This document shows positions 59,743-64,000 of a stretch of DNA of 64,000 nt, piece after piece. Where the stretch lies: contig KL370803.1 of NCBI GenBank assembly GCA_000701625.1, positions 1 through 64,000 of the forward strand. Direction: 5' to 3'. Both the position numbers and the translations under genes were made by a program. Under the pieces are notes generated by a model, which saw nothing but the letters and a program-made list of their open reading frames with translations, ran no database searches and was not told the DNA's origin. The stretch's first letter is position 1. Every line of letters starts with the position of its first letter. This DNA is from Lachnospiraceae bacterium MC2017 (lineage in GTDB: Bacteria; Bacillota; Clostridia; Lachnospirales; Lachnospiraceae).

Positions 59743-61368
59743 ATGTCTAAAAAGATAAGAAAAACAAGCGAATACACGCAGGCGAATTTTTTTATGATAG
59801 CAACAGGCGTTATCCTATTGATGTACCTTTATCTGCTTGTATGTCTGTATCCGTTTTTGATCGAGCCTGGATATGCGGTAACGTCTCGTGTAAAGTATGC
59901 CTTTTTGATTTCTGTTTCATATGGTTTTAGTGTTGGTTCATTTTGGATACCGACATTTGTCCCATTATCCTTGTTGCTAATACTTATAGGGAATGTAGTT
60001 TATATAAAAAACTCCGGCAAGGATATAAAAAGTTTTATAAAAAAACTCAAGTTTTCATCAACGGATATCATGGTCTCTCTTTATGCTCTGTTCGTTATCA
60101 TATCCGCAATCGTTGCCCCATATAAAGAAGGCCTCCTTTGGGGAGCCGTAACATGGTATATGGGTCTTGCATCTCAGTTTTTATTCATTTTTTTATATTT
60201 TATAACTTCACGATTTTTCGACCTGGATGAGCTTAAAGGCCTTATTTATATGTCGTTTGCAGCATCGGCTGTCATCTTTGCTATAGGGATACTGCAAAGA
60301 TTTGGTCTGGATGTATTTAATCTGTATGCTGGTCTGGAGAATAAATTGTATATTTCCACGATTGGCCAGCATACGCATTTTTCTTCATATATGATTTTAT
60401 TCTATATTCTGGGAGTGGTCACAGTTTGGATCTCAGAGCCAAAGTCAATGATGCGTAAGATTGCCATCGCACATCTTGTTTTGGCATCATGTCTGCCATG
60501 CATCCTGAATGCTGATATGATCTTTTCCGGCTTGTTTTTTGCCTTATCGTTCCTATTTATAAAGTCCTTTGACAGTATAGAACGGATAAAGGCTTTCTTT
60601 GAAATTGCATTGATAATCTTACTAACATGGAGATTAATCGGCATCATCTGGTATCTGGCAAAACCTGAATTTCGTTTGGAGCCTCTTCCAAAGTTCATTA
60701 TGCAGTCACCATATATATGGATTCCCATAGTATGTTTGTTGATAATCTATATGTTCATATGCAGGAAAGCAGGAGAGAAAGTCAGATTTAATGTAACAAA
60801 ATACCGCTATGCAGGATATTTATTTGCAGGTATTTTAGGATTTGTAATAGTCGCAATTGTGGTTTATATAATCTTAAACACAGCGCAGCTCCTTCCTCTA
60901 AATTTTCAAAGCAATGCGAATTATCTGTTTTTTAATTATAATTGGGGAAACGGAAGAGGAGCAATTTGGCATGACAGCGTGATGTCATTTATCGAAGAAG
61001 TCAAAACATCACCTCTGAATGCATTATTCGGAGCCGGACCGGATCAGTTTGTTCATGTCCTGGATGACTATGTACATGAATGGCTGGTATTATATACGGA
61101 TAAGACTGCATACAATGCTCATAATGAGTGGTTGAATGCCTTAATTAATTATGGATTATTTGGAGGTATAACATACCTTGGTATTTTTATATCTGCAATA
61201 GTACGCTTTATCAGAAATCGTAAAGCAGAACCTGTTGCACTTGCTGCTAGTGTTATCATTGTTGCATATTGTGCACACCAATTTTTTGGGTATCAGCAGA
61301 GTGTGAGTACTCCATATATTTTCATAACGATTGGAATAGGAGAGCAGGCGGTCAGGAGGAATTCTTAA
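59743..61368 (+). CDS. O-antigen ligase/polymerase-like membrane protein
   Basis: A polytopic membrane protein of 541 residues with about twelve hydrophobic helices and a large external loop around residues 395-445 containing NGRGAIWHDSVMSFIEEVK and GAGPDQF and the HNEWLNALINYGLFGG motif, characteristic of the Wzy_C/WaaL family that polymerises or ligates surface polysaccharides. It starts the polysaccharide cluster. The stop overlaps the next start codon (taATG). A gggggtgg site lies upstream of the ATG. Confidence 0.88.
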   Translation: MSKKIRKTSEYTQANFFMIATGVILLMYLYLLVCLYPFLIEPGYAVTSRVKYAFLISVSYGFSVGSFWIPTFVPLSLLLILIGNVVYIKNSGKDIKSFIKKLKFSSTDIMVSLYALFVIISAIVAPYKEGLLWGAVTWYMGLASQFLFIFLYFITSRFFDLDELKGLIYMSFAASAVIFAIGILQRFGLDVFNLYAGLENKLYISTIGQHTHFSSYMILFYILGVVTVWISEPKSMMRKIAIAHLVLASCLPCILNADMIFSGLFFALSFLFIKSFDSIERIKAFFEIALIILLTWRLIGIIWYLAKPEFRLEPLPKFIMQSPYIWIPIVCLLIIYMFICRKAGEKVRFNVTKYRYAGYLFAGILGFVIVAIVVYIILNTAQLLPLNFQSNANYLFFNYNWGNGRGAIWHDSVMSFIEEVKTSPLNALFGAGPDQFVHVLDDYVHEWLVLYTDKTAYNAHNEWLNALINYGLFGGITYLGIFISAIVRFIRNRKAEPVALAASVIIVAYCAHQFFGYQQSVSTPYIFITIGIGEQAVRRNS

Positions 61369-62396
61369 TGTCTTCTTTTGAAAAAAAGAGATCGGTATTG
61401 ATTACTGGAGGCTGTGGGATGATCGGTTCCAACCTGGTAAAACGACTTGTAAAGAATGGATGGGACGTTTCTGTAGTCGATAATCTCTGGCGTGGAAAAA
61501 CTGAGTACCTGTATGATGACGGCAAAGCACTAATAGATCTTGAGCAGAAATTTTATAATGTGGATCTTTGTGATCCTGATGCGTGTGAAAAAGTGATTGG
61601 AAGTACAGACTATATAGTTCACCTTGCGGCAAGAGTTGCCGGTATAGAATATGTATTTGAAAATCAAAGTGATATATTCCGGATGAATAATCTAATAAAC
61701 TCAAATGTATTCCATGCAGCAAGGAAGAAAGGCAAAGATAGGATAAAAGGAATAATTTATGTAGGAACTGCATGCAGCTTTCCTTATAACAGACAAAATA
61801 CATTGAATCCCGAGCCATTAAAAGAGGAAGAACTATTCCCGGCATATCCGGAGTCAGCATACGGATGGAGCAAACTGATAGGGCAGTTGGAGCTGGATTA
61901 TCTTGAGAAGGAGTCTGGGATTCCTTGCTGTACTCTGATACTTCATAATGCATATGGCTCACCGACTGATTACGGAGATAGAAGCCAGGTAATACCTGCA
62001 TTGATACGCAAAGCTGTGAATTTTCCCAATGAAGAATATGTCGTAATGGGGAGTGGAGAGCAGGCAAGAGCTTTTATTCATGTAGATGATATCATAGACG
62101 CAATAGTCCTGGCTTTGGATAAAGGATGGGGAAAAGGCTACATACAGATAGGACCTTCATATTGTACCAGTATCAGGGAAATTGTAGAGATGATAGTTGG
62201 AATCTCAGGCAAGAATATCAAGCCGCGGTTTGATATATCAAAAGCTGAAGGCAATAAGGCAAGATGTGCAGATTATTCAAAAGCTGAAAGAATTCTTGGA
62301 TGGAAACCAAAAGTCGGATTGGAAGAAGGTCTGCGTAGATGTTATGAATGGATTGAAAATAATATACTAGAGGATGGAGCAAAACGTAATGTATAA
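61368..62396 (+). CDS. NAD-dependent sugar-nucleotide epimerase/dehydratase
   Basis: A short-chain dehydrogenase of the extended type, 342 residues: nucleotide-binding ITGGCGMIGSNLVKRL at the N-terminus, catalytic GTACSFPY (Ser region) and YGWSKLIGQ (YxxxK, about residue 168), and the substrate-side RAFIHVDDIIDAI. It is similar to GDP-fucose synthase, GDP-mannose epimerase or UDP-glucose epimerase types and probably makes a sugar nucleotide for the polysaccharide. The start at 61368 overlaps the ligase stop codon and is preceded by aggagga. Confidence 0.9.
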   Translation: MSSFEKKRSVLITGGCGMIGSNLVKRLVKNGWDVSVVDNLWRGKTEYLYDDGKALIDLEQKFYNVDLCDPDACEKVIGSTDYIVHLAARVAGIEYVFENQSDIFRMNNLINSNVFHAARKKGKDRIKGIIYVGTACSFPYNRQNTLNPEPLKEEELFPAYPESAYGWSKLIGQLELDYLEKESGIPCCTLILHNAYGSPTDYGDRSQVIPALIRKAVNFPNEEYVVMGSGEQARAFIHVDDIIDAIVLALDKGWGKGYIQIGPSYCTSIREIVEMIVGISGKNIKPRFDISKAEGNKARCADYSKAERILGWKPKVGLEEGLRRCYEWIENNILEDGAKRNV

Positions 62397-63669
62397 ATCA
62401 TCTGGCGAAAGAAAGCGTTTATTGCTTGTATCAACGAGAATATTCTGGCCTATGGACGCCGGACACAAGATTCTTCTGTATAATTATTGCAAGGGTTTAT
62501 ACGATTATTACAATTATGATATCTATATGTATACTTTTTTGGAATATGGCCAGAGTTTCTGTGAGGAAAAAAAACCATATTTTATTAAAGAAGTATTTTT
62601 GGCAAAAAAGCCCGGATACATTCAGATAGTTCGAAATATCATCAGGCATTCCTTTGTAGGAAAAAACAGATGGTCTTTTCAGAGCTCGTTATATTTTAGT
62701 AAATGTAACTGTAAAAGAATTGAAGAACTGATTAGTAAAATTAAACCTGATGCTGTGCTGATGGATCTTGTCAGATTATCACAATATCATGTTACTTTGA
62801 AAAATTTTAATGGGCTGGCGGCTATTTTCATGGAGGATGCACTATCGAAGCGATACATTCGACAGGCAGATGCAGTCAAGAATAGTGCGGGGATAGGCGG
62901 TAGATATGAGCAGTTTTTACCCGTGTGGTTCAATAAGATCATTAATTTACGCGGCTTGAAAAACTATATTTTAAAAGCCGAAAGCAGGCGGCTTAATAGA
63001 GAAGAACTGGAAGCTGCCCAGAATTATGATGCTTTGATATATGTAAATAAATTTGAAACTGAAGACATGAACATACGCTCCAAGAGGAATAATGCATATA
63101 CAGTTACAATGGGGGCTGATTGCGACTATTTCGGAGAAGAGATAGAGACAAAGAAAATCCAAAATACATTGTCATTTGTTGGAAATATGATGGTGGCAGC
63201 AAATGCTGACTCGGTTCGGATGATTATGGATAAAATAATGCCGCTTATTCCGAGTAGACCTGTCATTCATTTTATTGGTCCGGCTCCTGATGCATTAAAA
63301 GAGGAGTATCGTGACAATCGCCAGTGCATATTTGAAGGTATGGTTGACGACATTAGAAAATATGTAAAGTCAACGATGGTAGTATTAGCTCCGGTTGCAT
63401 ACGGAACCGGAGTAAAAACAAAGACTATTGAGGGTATGGCAATGTCCATGCCGGTGGTGACTAATTATCTTGGGATTGACGGCTTATCGGCAGAGGTTGG
63501 TAAAGATCTGCTGATGAGTGATGACTTTGGAGAGATGGCTGATATGGTTGAGCAGTTACTGCATGATGAGAAGAAGCGGCTTGAATTAGGGAAAAATGGT
63601 TATGAATATGCAAAGAGGATGCACCGCTGGGAAGATATCTATAAAGTGTTCGGTGAAATAGGGTTTTGA
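62389..63669 (+). CDS. Glycosyltransferase (GT4-like, GT-B fold)
   Basis: The protein (426 residues) begins KRLLLVSTRIFWPMDAGHK, the first strand and glycine loop of a GT-B transferase. The C-terminal half contains LSFVGNMMVAANADSVRM, the FIGPAP strand, FEGMVDDIRKYVKS and VLAPVAYGTGVKTKTIEGMA, matching the GT4/Glyco_trans_1_4 nucleotide-sugar domain. It would add one sugar to a lipid-linked glycan. I choose the ATG at 62389, which overlaps the epimerase stop by 8 bases with ggag nearby; an ATG at 62374 would add five residues. Confidence 0.88.
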   Translation: MYKSSGERKRLLLVSTRIFWPMDAGHKILLYNYCKGLYDYYNYDIYMYTFLEYGQSFCEEKKPYFIKEVFLAKKPGYIQIVRNIIRHSFVGKNRWSFQSSLYFSKCNCKRIEELISKIKPDAVLMDLVRLSQYHVTLKNFNGLAAIFMEDALSKRYIRQADAVKNSAGIGGRYEQFLPVWFNKIINLRGLKNYILKAESRRLNREELEAAQNYDALIYVNKFETEDMNIRSKRNNAYTVTMGADCDYFGEEIETKKIQNTLSFVGNMMVAANADSVRMIMDKIMPLIPSRPVIHFIGPAPDALKEEYRDNRQCIFEGMVDDIRKYVKSTMVVLAPVAYGTGVKTKTIEGMAMSMPVVTNYLGIDGLSAEVGKDLLMSDDFGEMADMVEQLLHDEKKRLELGKNGYEYAKRMHRWEDIYKVFGEIGF

Positions 63670-63672
63670 ACT

Positions 63673-64000
63673 ATGAATGCAATGAACATTTACATTGATT
63701 ATACTACGGTTATAGATCTTGAAAATGATATAGGCACATATACTGGTGCCGGAAGCTATACAAGAGATGTGATATCTGTTCTGAAAGAGCATGGAGTTGA
63801 TTTTAAGATTCTGGTATACAAAGACTATGTTCCTCAAAAAAGATATGAAAGAGAGCTGATGCCGGATGAAACTGTGCTGATAAGGATAAAAGACATCACG
63901 GTTTTTGATTATTCAAATGGTGGTGTTTTATTTTTACCGGTGATAACCGGTCGCATTATGGCAAAAGCAGAACGGATCAAGAAAAAATATGATAATCTGA
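63673..64000 (+). CDS. Glycosyltransferase N-terminal part (cut by window end)
   Basis: An open frame from ATG at 63673 runs off the window (109 residues seen). It begins MNAMNIYIDYTTVIDLEN, then TGAGSYTRDVISVLKEHGVD and FKILVYKDY, which resembles the first Rossmann strand and glycine-rich loop (GAGSYTR) of GT4 transferases. It starts 3 bases after the previous stop, so it continues the polysaccharide operon. Confidence 0.75.
   Translation, partial: MNAMNIYIDYTTVIDLENDIGTYTGAGSYTRDVISVLKEHGVDFKILVYKDYVPQKRYERELMPDETVLIRIKDITVFDYSNGGVLFLPVITGRIMAKAERIKKKYDNL

Overview
The window reads as a chromosome segment of an anaerobic Firmicute of the Lachnospiraceae type (Butyrivibrio-like clostridia). 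The basis is moderate-to-low GC, strong purine-rich ribosome binding sites, clostridial anaerobic enzymes (hybrid-cluster protein, KamA-family radical SAM, butyrate-kinase family), several c-di-GMP proteins and a chemoreceptor, and small gene families typical of that group (DUF3791/DUF3990, DUF4417, DUF1097). No rRNA, tRNA, CRISPR array or insertion sequence was seen. Genus is inference.

Layout. 1-600: a broken reverse-strand gene and a multi-hairpin element. 600-14862: mostly housekeeping and regulatory genes: Nudix hydrolase, a MarR-controlled heterodimeric ABC exporter with a HAD phosphatase, KamA-like enzyme, a periplasmic-sensor GGDEF/EAL protein, thymidine kinase, HD hydrolase, MIF-like tautomerase, fructosamine-kinase-like protein. 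13351-26580: a PucR-type regulator transcribed away from a long operon of redox and acyl-transfer genes. In order it encodes an iron-sulfur flavoprotein, an FAD reductase, a NuoG/GltD-like fusion, a NuoF-tail/ferredoxin protein, a thiolase-like enzyme, a DUF35 protein, an atypical acyl carrier protein, a phosphate acyltransferase and a butyrate-kinase-family enzyme. A second short unit encodes DUF1097, a metallo-beta-lactamase-fold hydrolase and a phosphopantetheinyl transferase. I read this as an uncharacterised pathway that reduces or cleaves a substrate, carries the acyl product on a dedicated ACP and recovers ATP through an acyl phosphate.

26760-34912: a lipoprotein fusing two phosphatase folds, a diguanylate cyclase, PreA-like dihydropyrimidine dehydrogenase, a PTS permease and a PPP-family phosphatase. 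35372-39020: a small accessory island with a collapsed type I restriction relic, an XRE/ImmA pair and a DUF4417 three-gene unit flanked by two related RNA hairpins. 39192-47248: hcp, PAP2 phosphatase, a lipoprotein fusing GH3 to a prephenate-dehydratase/ACT module, and a methyl-accepting chemotaxis protein.

47395-59564: a type I restriction-modification locus (hsdM, two hsdS genes, hsdR) expanded by a tyrosine recombinase, a DUF3791/DUF3990 cassette, a membrane-protein/XRE pair and three copies of a small hydrophobic-peptide gene, each facing a convergent short RNA. These last look like an undescribed type I toxin-antitoxin family living inside the restriction locus. 59743-64000: the start of a surface-polysaccharide cluster (O-antigen ligase-like protein, sugar-nucleotide epimerase, two glycosyltransferases, the last cut by the window end).
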